DNA of 64,000 nucleotides. Origin: CAYFWF01 sp964346815. GTDB lineage: Bacteria > Acidobacteriota > Aminicenantia > Aminicenantales > Aminicenantaceae. Both the position numbers and the translations under genes were made by a program. The notes below the pieces were generated by a model. The model was not told where the DNA came from. It was given only the letters and a program-made list of their open reading frames with translations, and made no database searches. Location of the stretch: the NCBI GenBank assembly GCA_964346815.1, contig CAYFWF010000049.1, positions 62,001 through 126,000 of the forward strand, written 5' to 3'. Shown here piece after piece: positions 17,154-25,925 of this stretch (its first letter is position 1; each line of letters starts with the position of its first letter).

Positions 17154-18701
17154 ATGAATAAAACCGTCGACATATACCTGCCCCTGGACAGTCGGAAAGA
17201 GCCGAACGATGAGGTATGGCCTGTTACCATGAAACAGCTCAGAGCACTGACTTCGGTGATCGAGAAATTGGGGTGGAAGGCCAAAGTACTCAATCCAGCC
17301 GGACCTATCACGAGTGTGGCCCAAGGATTGGATGTGATCGCGCAGGCAAAGGGGGACCGTTTTATCAACTTTATGGGAGGCTGGGCTTATCCTGATTTTT
17401 CGGTGAGTCCGATGTGGCAGCTTCCGAAGGACCTTCCAAAATTGATGGTTGGGAGTGCCATCCCAGACTATCCAGGGAGTGTGGGTCTTTTGGCTGCTCA
17501 ATCGGGCACAGCACATGTCGGCATCTCATGTGACAGATTGTTCGTGGAAAGGTTCGAAAACCCTCAAGAATATTCAGAGGCGGTAGAAATGTTCCTGAAT
17601 ACCGGACGCTATGCTCCTTCCTACCCCCATACTATCGATGTCAAAGTTACAGAAGAACAGAGGGAAAAAGCTCGGTCGGTCGTTGAACGATTGAGAGGTT
17701 CGATCTATGGAGCCATAGGACCCCGTTCCATGCAGATGTGGAACAAGATCTCTGAGGCGGATTTTCTGAGACATTTCGGCATCTCCCGTGAAGGATTCGA
17801 TGGATTACGCCTGCTGAAGATGACGGAAAAGATCCCTGACAGACGTGCAGAGGCAGCGATGGACTTTCTTATCGAGAAGGGGATGAACCTCAAGATAGGA
17901 AAAGATCCTACCACAGAACTAACTAAAGACATGGTCATCTTCCAGATGAAAGTCTATTTTGCCCTTCTCGAGCTCAAGGATCGGTTTGGATTGGATTTCA
18001 TCGGTGTCCAGGATCAGCTGGATTGGATCGAGCATTATCCTGCGACAGACTTGACGCTGGGTATTTTAAACAACAAACTCCGGCCAGAGACAGACGGAGA
18101 GACATTAGTGGCTGCCACAGAAGCAGACGACGGGGCTGCCCTCACTATGCAGATCTTGAAATTGGTGAGCGGCGGACAGCCTGTGGGATTCAATGATCTG
18201 CGCTATTGGGATCCCGACCGAGGCCTTTACTGGTTTGTCAATTCTGGAGCCCTTGCCCCCTTCTTCGCTCATGGACGTCATGATTCCCTGGAAGGGTCCT
18301 GGTCCGAGAGGCAGACTTACATGTATTTCAAACAGGGCGGAGGAACCAGTTCTGTCGTCGCCAGAATACCGGGAACCGTTACTTGGGCCCGGATATCCTA
18401 CCGCAATCACCAGATGTATCTCTGTGCAGGCCGCGGGGTAACAGATGTTCCTACAGAAGAGCAGTGGAAGGAAAGATCTGCCAACTGCAGCCCGGATTGG
18501 CCTCATTGGTATCTGAAACTTTGCGGTTCGATCGAGTGGATGATCAATTCCAACCATCCCATTACAGTAATAGGGGACTATCTCAGTGAGCTAAAGGCTT
18601 TCGCCGAAGCTGTAGGCATTCCCTTCGAATGTTACGACATAAAAACGCCGGAGGACTTGTATTTCACGAATGATGAAGCAATCATCGATCCTCCTGGATG
18701 A
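17154..18701 (+). CDS. L-fucose/L-arabinose isomerase-like enzyme
   Basis: A 515-residue protein of the L-fucose isomerase-like superfamily, which interconverts aldoses and ketoses with a divalent metal. The C-terminal half shows the pattern: VAATEADDGAALTMQIL (metal Glu, about residue 322), GFNDLRYWD (metal Asp) and INSNHPITVIGDY (metal His near 465), plus SERQTYMYFKQGGGTSSVVAR. The N-terminal Rossmann-like part is more diverged, so the exact sugar is unknown. GGAGG at 17143-17147, six bases before the ATG, supports the start. The stop lies 20 bases inside the convergent gene at 18682. With the sugar importer at 12468 and the FGGY kinase at 8893 it could form an aldose to ketose to ketose-phosphate route. 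Confidence 0.72.
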   Translation: MNKTVDIYLPLDSRKEPNDEVWPVTMKQLRALTSVIEKLGWKAKVLNPAGPITSVAQGLDVIAQAKGDRFINFMGGWAYPDFSVSPMWQLPKDLPKLMVGSAIPDYPGSVGLLAAQSGTAHVGISCDRLFVERFENPQEYSEAVEMFLNTGRYAPSYPHTIDVKVTEEQREKARSVVERLRGSIYGAIGPRSMQMWNKISEADFLRHFGISREGFDGLRLLKMTEKIPDRRAEAAMDFLIEKGMNLKIGKDPTTELTKDMVIFQMKVYFALLELKDRFGLDFIGVQDQLDWIEHYPATDLTLGILNNKLRPETDGETLVAATEADDGAALTMQILKLVSGGQPVGFNDLRYWDPDRGLYWFVNSGALAPFFAHGRHDSLEGSWSERQTYMYFKQGGGTSSVVARIPGTVTWARISYRNHQMYLCAGRGVTDVPTEEQWKERSANCSPDWPHWYLKLCGSIEWMINSNHPITVIGDYLSELKAFAEAVGIPFECYDIKTPEDLYFTNDEAIIDPPG

Positions 18702-19848
18702 TTTTATGCGATAGGATGACTCCGCGTTCGTCGAGTTCCTCTACGAAGGGCTTGTATAATTCAGCACCGAAAATACTTTCGGGAAACACGACTCCCCGCT
18801 GAGTGATCCTGCCTGAAACAAGCATCTGAGCCGCTATCGAGGAGGGAAAGCTGGTGGTTTTTGCCATGGACGTGTAGTCTTTGCTGGTGTCGTAATAGTC
18901 GATCATCTCGAAGATATGGGTGGCGGTTTTTCCATCTTTCAGCCCTCGGACGACGACCCTCAGCAAAGTCGCGTCCCTCTCCTTCCCCAATTTCATCCGC
19001 TTATCCAGAAGCACTTCCAGGACTCTCCGTGGAACGACTTTCTGGCCGTCTATATCGACAGGCTGGAGCGAGAAAAGTCCGCAGGCCTTGAGCGTCTCCA
19101 CGCCATCGATATGTCCTCTGTGCCGGATGGTCTTCTGAGCCAGCTCATCCTTGACCTTTCCCTGCATGGTATAGGCCATCGAATTCAAACCGTCGGTGTA
19201 AAAACATTCCATCTCTGTAAAGGGAGCAGGGAACTCCATTTTTTCCAAGCCCGATAAAGGAGGCACACGTTTTCTTTTTCCGTCCTTGAGAATGGTTACA
19301 TCCCGCTGATACAGATTCAAAAGGCTCTCGACAGCATACACGATTCTATAATTCAATGGAGGTTTGGGTTCGACAGGAACTCCACCCACATAGATCTTTG
19401 CTTGCTCTACTTGATCCAGAAGATGTACACCTCTACCCACACAGACATTGGTGATGCCAGGGGATACCCCCAAACCTGAAATCACAGCGATCCCCTTCTC
19501 TTTGGCTCTTCCATCATATTCCATCCGCTCTACCGGTCCTTCTCCCACCAGATCGACGTAATGGACGCCTTTTTCAACCGCCGCATCCAAGGCCATCAGA
19601 CTGTGTTCGTGCAGGAGAGCGCACAGGGCCACATCCTTCCCCTCCATAATCCCATATCTCTGCTCCTGATCCTCGATATCTCTCTGCTGGGGCAGAAGCC
19701 TATCGCTCTGTATAAATTCCGACGCACCCTTCAACTGCCCAAAATCAACATCCACAAGAGTCACTTTACATTCAGGGTCGCTCTCGATCAGATCCCTTGC
19801 CAAAACAATCCCCATCTTTCCTGCACCCATCACAAGATAATGCGCCAT
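18682..19848 (-). CDS. Saccharopine dehydrogenase family oxidoreductase
   Basis: A 388-residue NAD(P)-dependent protein. The N-terminus YLVMGAGKMGIVLARDLIE is a Rossmann GxGxxG nucleotide-binding motif, followed by VTLVDVD for the cofactor ribose. The C-terminal domain, with SGLGVSPGITNVCVGRG and GVPVEPKPPLNYRIVYAVESLLNLY, matches bacterial saccharopine/lysine-dehydrogenase-like proteins. Likely reaction: oxidation of an amino acid or saccharopine-like compound, such as lysine epsilon-dehydrogenation; the substrate is not determinable here. The gene converges on the isomerase-like gene, the two 3' ends overlapping by 20 bases. Confidence 0.8.
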   Translation of the reverse strand: MAHYLVMGAGKMGIVLARDLIESDPECKVTLVDVDFGQLKGASEFIQSDRLLPQQRDIEDQEQRYGIMEGKDVALCALLHEHSLMALDAAVEKGVHYVDLVGEGPVERMEYDGRAKEKGIAVISGLGVSPGITNVCVGRGVHLLDQVEQAKIYVGGVPVEPKPPLNYRIVYAVESLLNLYQRDVTILKDGKRKRVPPLSGLEKMEFPAPFTEMECFYTDGLNSMAYTMQGKVKDELAQKTIRHRGHIDGVETLKACGLFSLQPVDIDGQKVVPRRVLEVLLDKRMKLGKERDATLLRVVVRGLKDGKTATHIFEMIDYYDTSKDYTSMAKTTSFPSSIAAQMLVSGRITQRGVVFPESIFGAELYKPFVEELDERGVILSHKIIQEDR

Positions 19849-19901
19849 CCTTCGCTCCTCATTAATAGTTATCGTGAATTATTACCTGGAAAACTACCTA
19901 C

Positions 19902-19931
19902 GTCATTACGGGCGACTGCGAAGCAATCCCC
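19902..19931 (+). repeat. Dispersed repeat B, copy 2
   Basis: GTCATTACGGGCGACTGCGA followed by AGCAATCCCC, a short version of the dispersed repeat, in the 106-base gap between the dehydrogenase start and the Asp-box gene stop. Confidence 0.5.
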
Positions 19932-19954
19932 TTTTAATACACCATTGCCATTAT

Positions 19955-22900
19955 TCATAATTCAGGCTGCTTGATCCTTGTCACGATTCCGCCCAGATCA
20001 TTCTCCTTGAGCAGCTTGTCAAAGGCCGGGATATCCTTATCGAGCAGCTTTGTAAACAGATCCTGGTAGGCTGTGATCTTCTGCTTGAATATCTCATGCA
20101 CTTCAAGAGCCTGGTCTGTGGGAGGATGGTCAACACTCGCCACGTTTCTTGCCAGCATACTGATCTTACCGTACAGTTTCATCGGCCATCTCAGGATATC
20201 CTGACTCCCTCCTGTCAGCTTGAGCTGGATAAGATGCTCTTCCACATCCATCAGTTTTTTATCAAGTTCCCTGCCTTCTTCCAAGACATCTTCAGCTTCC
20301 TTGCCCTCTTTCAGCAATTCGAAAAGATCGTATATCTGCTTCCGGATCCACTCGATCCGGTTCACCATCTGGACGACCTCGTTGCTGTTTTCCCGAAGCT
20401 CCAGCAGCATTTCGAGCTGTTTGTGGATGTCTTCATCTGTTCCAGGTGCATTCGGGTCCTTCTTTATAGAGAGCTCCTGGGTGAATTCCTGATCGCCAAT
20501 TATGAACTTAACGGTGTACTTTCCGGGAGCAGCCAGCGGACTGATGGGACCTCCCCAGCTCACGTAAGAACGCCAACCAGACTTTCCCAGGTCAACCCAA
20601 TCCGCGTGTTTGGGTTTTGTCCTCAGCTCGATTCTCTCCGATGGTTCATACCTCAGGTTCCAAACCAAACGGTTGATCCCGACATTGTTCGTTCCCACCA
20701 GAGTTTTGATAACCTCTTCCTTCTGGTCCAGTATCTCGATTTTTATTTTCCCCTTGGATCTCGACTTCAAATAATAGTTTATTAAAGCGCCATAAGGAGG
20801 ATTGTCTCCTTTTGAAGGCTCCAGGGAGTTCGCCATGGGTGTGCTTTTAGACCGAAACCTGTATGCTGGCCTCGGTGCAAAAAGATGGACTTCTGCCTCG
20901 AGAATTTCTGAAGAGATCTGCTGGAGGGGAGTTATATCGTCCAGGATCCAGAATCCCCTCCCATAGGTTGCCACGACCAGGTCATTGAAATGCTCCTGGA
21001 TAACCAACCAGTGGGCCGGAGCATGAGGCAGGTTGTTCTGTAAAGGGATCCAATTCTCCCCGTCATTGAACGAAACATAGATCGCATTTTCTGTCCCCAC
21101 ATAGAGCAGTCCTTTTCTTTGAGGATCTTCCTTCACACAATGGGCATAGCTGAAAACGCTCTTGGGGATATCTGCACTGATCAGCTTCCAGCTTTTTCCA
21201 TAATCTGCTGTCTTGTACACATAAGGATCTCTATTGTTGACCTGGTGGAAATCGACGCTGATGTAGCAGCTCCCGGCATCGAAGCAGGAAGGTTCGATGT
21301 TGCTCACAGTGCCCCAAGGCGGCAGATTCGGGATGTTCTTGGTGACATTAGTCCAATTGCTCCCCCCGTCTCGAGTGACATGCACCAGTCCATCATTCGT
21401 TCCTGCCCAGATCACACCCTCTTCTAAGGGTGATTCGGCCAAGGCAAAAATCAGGCAGGCATATTCCACACTTGCGTTATCCGGAGTCAGACCGCCTGAA
21501 CTCTGCTGCTTGCTTTTATCATTGGTGCTCAAATCTGGGCTGATGATGGTCCAGCTTTGTCCGCCGTCAGTAGTCATATGAACGTGCTGGCTGCCCACAT
21601 AGACTCTGTTGTGATCATGCGGAGAGATGCAGATCGGGAAAGTCCACTGAAACCGGTATTTCAGATCCGCTGCCGACCATCCCATCCCATAATCCGGCCA
21701 GATATCGACCGACCGCGATGTCCTGGAACGCTCATCATAACGGTCGAGGGAACCTTGGTAATTCCCTGACCAGACAATGTTGTTATCCACGGGATCGGGA
21801 ATGGCGAAACCGCTCTCAGAACCTCCACAACTGTGCCACTCCCCTATTGGAATCCCCATGAATCCGTAAAGGCTGTTGCTCGGTCCCCGCATGGAAGGTC
21901 CATCCTGCCGGTTTCCGTACACATAATAGGGAATCTGATTGTCCACCGCCACATGGTACATCTGAGCGATGGGAAGTCCATGGCCTCTCCAGGATTTCCC
22001 CCGGTTGGTGGAGATGGAAATATACTGATCGTTTCCCACAACCATTCGATCACCATCTGTTGGATCGATCCAGATATCATGGTTGTCCCCTCCCATCATG
22101 GGGGCTGTGCTGAAGGTCTCACCGCCGTTGAGTGACTTCTGGAATCGGACCGCACAGAAATACACCTCGTCAGGATCATCCGGGGCAACGGCACAACGGG
22201 AATAATAGTGAGGACGCTGCGTCAGACTGTGGTCGTAATTGACCAGCTTCCAGTTCTCGCCGCCATCCTCGGAACGCCACAGCACACCGGTCGAGGTTTC
22301 CTTTCCCTTCCACGGCACACCATCACCGGTCTCGATCAGTGCGTATATCCTGTCGGAATCGCTGGGGGCAATAGCTAAGGCTATTTTCCCCAAAGGAGAT
22401 TCGGGCAGTCCGTGTCCTTCGATCCTGTTCCAGGTCGATCCTCCGTCCATGGACTTGTACAGGCCGCTTCCAGGCCCTCCGCTCTCTCTTCCCCAGGTAT
22501 GGATCTCCAACTGCCACATGCCGGCAAAAAGAATCCTCGGATTGCTGGCATCCAGGGCCAGGTCCGAACACCCGGTATTCTCATCCACGAACAGCACGCT
22601 TTTCCAGGTCTCGCCTCCATCGTTGGTCTTGAAAACTCCGCGCTCGGGCTGGGGCCCGTAACAGTGGCCCAGAGCTGCAACAAAGACGATGTCAGGATCG
22701 GAAGGATGGATCAGAATGCGTCCGATTCTCCCGGTTTTTTCCAAGCCCATGAGTTTCCAATTCCTGCCGCCGTCCGTTGATTTGTAAATGCCGTTGCCGA
22801 TCGAGATATTGCTCCGGATAAAGGCCTCTCCTGTCCCTGCCCAAATGACATTATGGTCAGAAGGAGCCACGGCCAGGGCACCGATCGACTGCACTTCCTG

Positions 22901-23179
22901 GTCGTCAAACACCGGCCTCCAGCGGATTCCCCCGTCCTCTGTCTTCCATACTCCTCCTGAAGCGGCTCCCGCAAAATAGGTATGCGAATCCCCGGGTATG
23001 CCCGCCACTGCACTCACGCGATTTCCCACGGGACCGATATGCCGGTATTTGAGTTTACCGAATACCTCGGCTTTGACCTCTTGAGCAGAGCTCTGGCCTT
23101 GAAACACAAAAAAGACAAATATGAAAAGAACTGAGACCACTAAAATTCCAGACAGGAAGTCAGTCATTTTTCCGGCCAT
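19955..23179 (-). CDS. Large exported Asp-box (VPS10/sortilin-like) propeller protein
   Basis: A 1,074-residue exported protein. Residues 8-33 are a hydrophobic signal or anchor ending QGQSSAQ. The next 700 residues carry about ten Asp-box turns of the form SxDGGxxW, for example KTEDGGIRW, KSTDGGRNW, KTNDGGETW, KSMDGGSTW, RSEDGGENW, MTTDGGQSW, VTRDGGSNW and KTADYGKSW, which predict BNR/VPS10-type beta-propellers. Then comes a fibronectin-like segment (about 810-920) and a helical, Glu/Lys-rich C-terminal tail that may form a coiled coil. Such proteins are abundant in Acidobacteria-related genomes, often annotated as glycosyl hydrolases, but no sialidase Arg triad is visible and I would not assign enzyme activity. 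AAGGAGG lies six bases before the ATG. Confidence 0.85.
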   Translation of the reverse strand: MAGKMTDFLSGILVVSVLFIFVFFVFQGQSSAQEVKAEVFGKLKYRHIGPVGNRVSAVAGIPGDSHTYFAGAASGGVWKTEDGGIRWRPVFDDQEVQSIGALAVAPSDHNVIWAGTGEAFIRSNISIGNGIYKSTDGGRNWKLMGLEKTGRIGRILIHPSDPDIVFVAALGHCYGPQPERGVFKTNDGGETWKSVLFVDENTGCSDLALDASNPRILFAGMWQLEIHTWGRESGGPGSGLYKSMDGGSTWNRIEGHGLPESPLGKIALAIAPSDSDRIYALIETGDGVPWKGKETSTGVLWRSEDGGENWKLVNYDHSLTQRPHYYSRCAVAPDDPDEVYFCAVRFQKSLNGGETFSTAPMMGGDNHDIWIDPTDGDRMVVGNDQYISISTNRGKSWRGHGLPIAQMYHVAVDNQIPYYVYGNRQDGPSMRGPSNSLYGFMGIPIGEWHSCGGSESGFAIPDPVDNNIVWSGNYQGSLDRYDERSRTSRSVDIWPDYGMGWSAADLKYRFQWTFPICISPHDHNRVYVGSQHVHMTTDGGQSWTIISPDLSTNDKSKQQSSGGLTPDNASVEYACLIFALAESPLEEGVIWAGTNDGLVHVTRDGGSNWTNVTKNIPNLPPWGTVSNIEPSCFDAGSCYISVDFHQVNNRDPYVYKTADYGKSWKLISADIPKSVFSYAHCVKEDPQRKGLLYVGTENAIYVSFNDGENWIPLQNNLPHAPAHWLVIQEHFNDLVVATYGRGFWILDDITPLQQISSEILEAEVHLFAPRPAYRFRSKSTPMANSLEPSKGDNPPYGALINYYLKSRSKGKIKIEILDQKEEVIKTLVGTNNVGINRLVWNLRYEPSERIELRTKPKHADWVDLGKSGWRSYVSWGGPISPLAAPGKYTVKFIIGDQEFTQELSIKKDPNAPGTDEDIHKQLEMLLELRENSNEVVQMVNRIEWIRKQIYDLFELLKEGKEAEDVLEEGRELDKKLMDVEEHLIQLKLTGGSQDILRWPMKLYGKISMLARNVASVDHPPTDQALEVHEIFKQKITAYQDLFTKLLDKDIPAFDKLLKENDLGGIVTRIKQPEL

Positions 23180-23363
23180 GGAAACCTCCTTGAGCGTTAT
23201 GGGTATGTATCATTGCCTGAATATGCAGTGTTTACAATATAAAAAAGACGAGGAAATTACAATCTAAAAACATCCGAATTCTTGTTTTCGCACCAATCTT
23301 TTGGATGCCAGCCAGTCTATCTGGGAAGTCATTCGCAGTCAAACAGCCGTTTCAAGCGAGGTG

Positions 23364-23502
23364 CCGAGAAAAGAGCATCATGTGCAGAACGTCTTAATCA
23401 GACATTGAATGCGGAGTGTCATGAACAGAACATCGCGAACAGAACATCATGAGAAGAGCTTTATGAATTGAGCGTTATGAACAGAACGCCGTGAGCAAAG
23501 CA
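23364..23502. repeat. Degenerate 14-bp tandem array
   Basis: About ten head-to-tail units of 14 bases (one is 13) in the 506-base gap 23180-23685. Examples are TCATGTGCAGAACG (23378), TCATGAACAGAACA (23419), TCGCGAACAGAACA (23433), TCATGAGAAGAGCT (23447), TTATGAACAGAACG (23475) and CCGTGAGCAAAGCA (23489). There are no spacers, so it is not a CRISPR. It ends about 10 bases before a copy of dispersed repeat B. Confidence 0.7.
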
Positions 23503-23512
23503 CAACAAACCG

Positions 23513-23590
23513 GTCGTTGCGATTCACCGAAGGTGGCGAAGCAATCCCGTATAATGAGATTGCTTCATTCCATTCGCAATGACGTGTCGC
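23513..23590. repeat. Dispersed repeat B, copy 3, with hairpin
   Basis: This contains GAAGCAATC at about 23538 and its complement GATTGCTTC about 12 bases later, a perfect 9-base stem, followed by CGCAATGACG, the reverse-complement end of the dispersed repeat. It is the most complete copy in the window and could fold in either strand's RNA. Confidence 0.6.
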
Positions 23591-23685
23591 CGTACAGGTT
23601 CATTCCTCGTAATATGCATAAAGTTCACAGTACGGTGTTAGGCTTAGAATTATTTTGATTCGAAGGAACGACACATGATAGATTT

Positions 23686-24582
23686 TTAACGAAGAAGTCG
23701 AATGATAAGACACGTTGCCCGACTAACCGGTTTTTCCGACTGTCCACTTTTTTTCTGACTGAAAAGCCATTCGAACAGTTTGGGGGCACTATAAGCTTCG
23801 ATCCAGGATCGGTGCCCTATGCCTGGATACTCGGTGTATTTAGGACTGCCTCCTGCTCCCCGAATGGCTGCGATCATATCACGAGACCATTTGGGGATGA
23901 CCAGCCGGTCTTCAGCTCCATGAAATGCCCAAATCGGAATGTGGGCGATTCGTTCTGCCTGGGTGACATCTCCACCGCCGCAGACTGGTACGGCTGCTGC
24001 AAACAGGTCCGGTTTCCTCAGGACTGCATCCCAGGTGCCGAATCCCCCCATAGACAGACCGGTGATATATATACGTTGGGGATCGATCTGCGGATATTCT
24101 GCCATCAAAAATTCCACAAGTTCCAGAGCCATCTTCATCGCTTCGGTGGGCTTTTCGGCCATGGCATAAGGGGAGGACAGATCCTCCAGTGCCGAAACCC
24201 AAAAATCATCGAGAGGACACTGGGGCGCTGCGAGAAAACATGGATATTTCTCCATGTTTTCATCTGTGGCAAAGTTTTTCGCTCCCCATTTGAGCTGGCC
24301 GCTGTTATCGTCTCCCCTCTCGCCAATTCCATGAAGAAAAAGAACCAAAGGGTATTTGTTCTGTTCTCGCAGCATTTTTGGCTTGAGCAAGCGGTAAAAC
24401 AAAACATTTCCTGATTCATCTTGATACTGCATCGCTGCAAAACGATATGCCAGATCGGCCTTTTGACAATAAAGCCGTCCCGCTCCCCATATCAACATAA
24501 GAAGAAAAGCAGTAGTAAATAACTTTCTACGATCCAATATGTATTTATCCTTTCGTATATGTATATAACCAATCTCGATCAT
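23686..24582 (-). CDS. Exported alpha/beta-hydrolase (phospholipase/carboxylesterase type)
   Basis: A 298-residue serine hydrolase. A hydrophobic stretch at residues 20-37 (RRKLFTTAFLLMLIWGAG) is a signal peptide or anchor after a 17-residue charged lead, so the true start may lie a little further in. The oxyanion segment is VLFLHGIGERGDD, the nucleophile elbow GLSMGGFG (Ser about 177), the acid GAEDRLVIP and the base YPGIGHRSW (His about 254). This is the pattern of the carboxylesterase / prolyl-oligopeptidase-related family common in polysaccharide-degrading bacteria, where it often removes ester groups. It lies 28 bases downstream of the aldo/keto reductase gene on the same strand, so the two are probably co-transcribed. 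Confidence 0.8.
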   Translation of the reverse strand: MIEIGYIHIRKDKYILDRRKLFTTAFLLMLIWGAGRLYCQKADLAYRFAAMQYQDESGNVLFYRLLKPKMLREQNKYPLVLFLHGIGERGDDNSGQLKWGAKNFATDENMEKYPCFLAAPQCPLDDFWVSALEDLSSPYAMAEKPTEAMKMALELVEFLMAEYPQIDPQRIYITGLSMGGFGTWDAVLRKPDLFAAAVPVCGGGDVTQAERIAHIPIWAFHGAEDRLVIPKWSRDMIAAIRGAGGSPKYTEYPGIGHRSWIEAYSAPKLFEWLFSQKKSGQSEKPVSRATCLIIRLLR

Positions 24583-24610
24583 GGATTTGGGTATTAATCC
24601 TATTTATGCC

Positions 24611-25732
24611 TCATTTTTCACCCAGGAACTGGGCGATTTTTTCCATGTATTCTCGGATGGGAAGTTTCTGGGTACAGGCCTTCTCGCAATCCCCGCACTG
24701 GGTGCAGTCCGAAGCCCGTTTCCCCCCTAACCAGCGTTCATCATCGCTGAGGTAGACTTTATAGACCCTCTCTGTCTCTTCGGGCTGTTTCATCCTTATG
24801 CGGTCCCACATCTGTGCATACAGATGAATTTGGATATTCTCAGGGCAGTACTCGAGGCAGTACCCACATCCGGTACAGAAAGACTCTCCGAGTGATTCAA
24901 ATTTTTGAATCAAGCGTTTGACCACAGCAGGATCCGGACCTTTCACCGATTCGGCTGTCCTCACATTGAATTCCACTTCATAGACGTCTTTCATGCCTGA
25001 AAGGACGACTGTTATCTGAGGATGGGAGAAATTGAAACGAAGAGCTGCCGCTATGAATGAATCGGATCCATTATCCTTGAAGTTCTTAAGCTTCTGCTCA
25101 TCTCTGGTCAGAAGACCTCCCCCTAAAGGATTCATGGTAACCACTGCACATCCTGCCTCTGCTGCCGCCTTCAGGCCTTCTTCTCTGAATTCATGGTTCA
25201 TCACGTTGTATCCAAGGGTGATGCCTTCGAAAACATCTGCTTTAATCAGAGCGGCGATGTCCTCTCCGGAAGCATGGGTGGATGCGCAGATATGCTCGAT
25301 CAAACCTTCTTTCTTGGCTTTCACGGCTCCTTCATAAGGGCCGCCAGGTTTCATGATGGTATCGAACTGCCCCAGATCCAATATGCACCACATGTTGTAG
25401 AAAGAAATTTTCTCGCATCGCAGCTTTTTGAGCTGATCATCGATGCGTCGTCTGACATCATCCGCAGCAGAATCAGTTCGGTAGTGAGATTTGGTCGAGA
25501 TGTAGATATGCTTATCCATCTTTTTTGGCAGCGAAGCCAAGGCTTTGCCGACAAAAGTCTCTGATGTGTCATTGCAGTATCCAGGAGCAGTATCGAAATA
25601 ATTGATCCCGAGTTCTGCGGCTCTTTGCACGGCGCGAATTGACATTCCCTCATCCTCGGGATCAAAACGCATCCCCCCGAATCCAAGGACCGAAACTTTT
25701 TTTTCTGTTTTTCCGAATTCTTTATAACGCAT
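24611..25732 (-). CDS. Aldo/keto reductase fused to a ferredoxin-like C-terminal domain
   Basis: A 373-residue cytoplasmic protein. Residues 1-270 are an aldo/keto-reductase barrel with the tetrad residues FDTAPGY (Asp, Tyr) and ISTKS (Lys). At the usual histidine position the sequence is ISFYNMWCILD, with Trp where DLYLLH-type proteins have His, so catalysis may differ. The C-terminus has two iron-sulfur motifs, CTGCGYCLEYCP (about 297-308) and CTQCGDCEKAC (about 350-360), each resembling a four-cysteine 4Fe-4S site. Such fusions suggest electron transfer from a donor other than NAD(P)H. The gene begins 34 bases from a MITE-like insertion that lies in its upstream region. Confidence 0.85.
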   Translation of the reverse strand: MRYKEFGKTEKKVSVLGFGGMRFDPEDEGMSIRAVQRAAELGINYFDTAPGYCNDTSETFVGKALASLPKKMDKHIYISTKSHYRTDSAADDVRRRIDDQLKKLRCEKISFYNMWCILDLGQFDTIMKPGGPYEGAVKAKKEGLIEHICASTHASGEDIAALIKADVFEGITLGYNVMNHEFREEGLKAAAEAGCAVVTMNPLGGGLLTRDEQKLKNFKDNGSDSFIAAALRFNFSHPQITVVLSGMKDVYEVEFNVRTAESVKGPDPAVVKRLIQKFESLGESFCTGCGYCLEYCPENIQIHLYAQMWDRIRMKQPEETERVYKVYLSDDERWLGGKRASDCTQCGDCEKACTQKLPIREYMEKIAQFLGEK

Positions 25733-25765
25733 TCCAGCTCTTCCCTTTCATCATCATCAAAAGTT

Positions 25766-25917
25766 GGCTTTGTCCCAAAGTGACGGGAAATAAAACCGGG
25801 ATAAAGGTGCAGGGAAATGTCGGAGCGGCATTGAAGATTTAAAAATCTGAACTAGAGCGAAGACATTTCCCTGCACCTTAGATGGATACTTCATCCCCGT
25901 CACTTTAGGACAACCTC
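25766..25917. mobile_element. 152-bp MITE-like element with 8-bp target duplication
   Basis: A complete small non-coding element. It is flanked by CAAAAGTT at 25758-25765 and again at 25918-25925, an 8-base direct repeat expected from transposition. The ends are inverted repeats: left TTGTCCCAAAGTGACGGG (from 25770) against right TTGTCCTAAAGTGACGGG (complement), and an inner perfect arm AAGGTGCAGGGAAATGTC at 25804-25821 facing its complement at 25862-25879. It carries no frame of useful length, so it must have been moved by a transposase encoded elsewhere. It sits just upstream of the aldo/keto reductase start. Confidence 0.8.
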
Positions 25918-25925
25918 CAAAAGTT

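Noticed and set aside
23364..23502. CRISPR-like array
   Set aside because: Units are directly adjacent, 14 bases long and diverged; there are no spacers and no cas genes.
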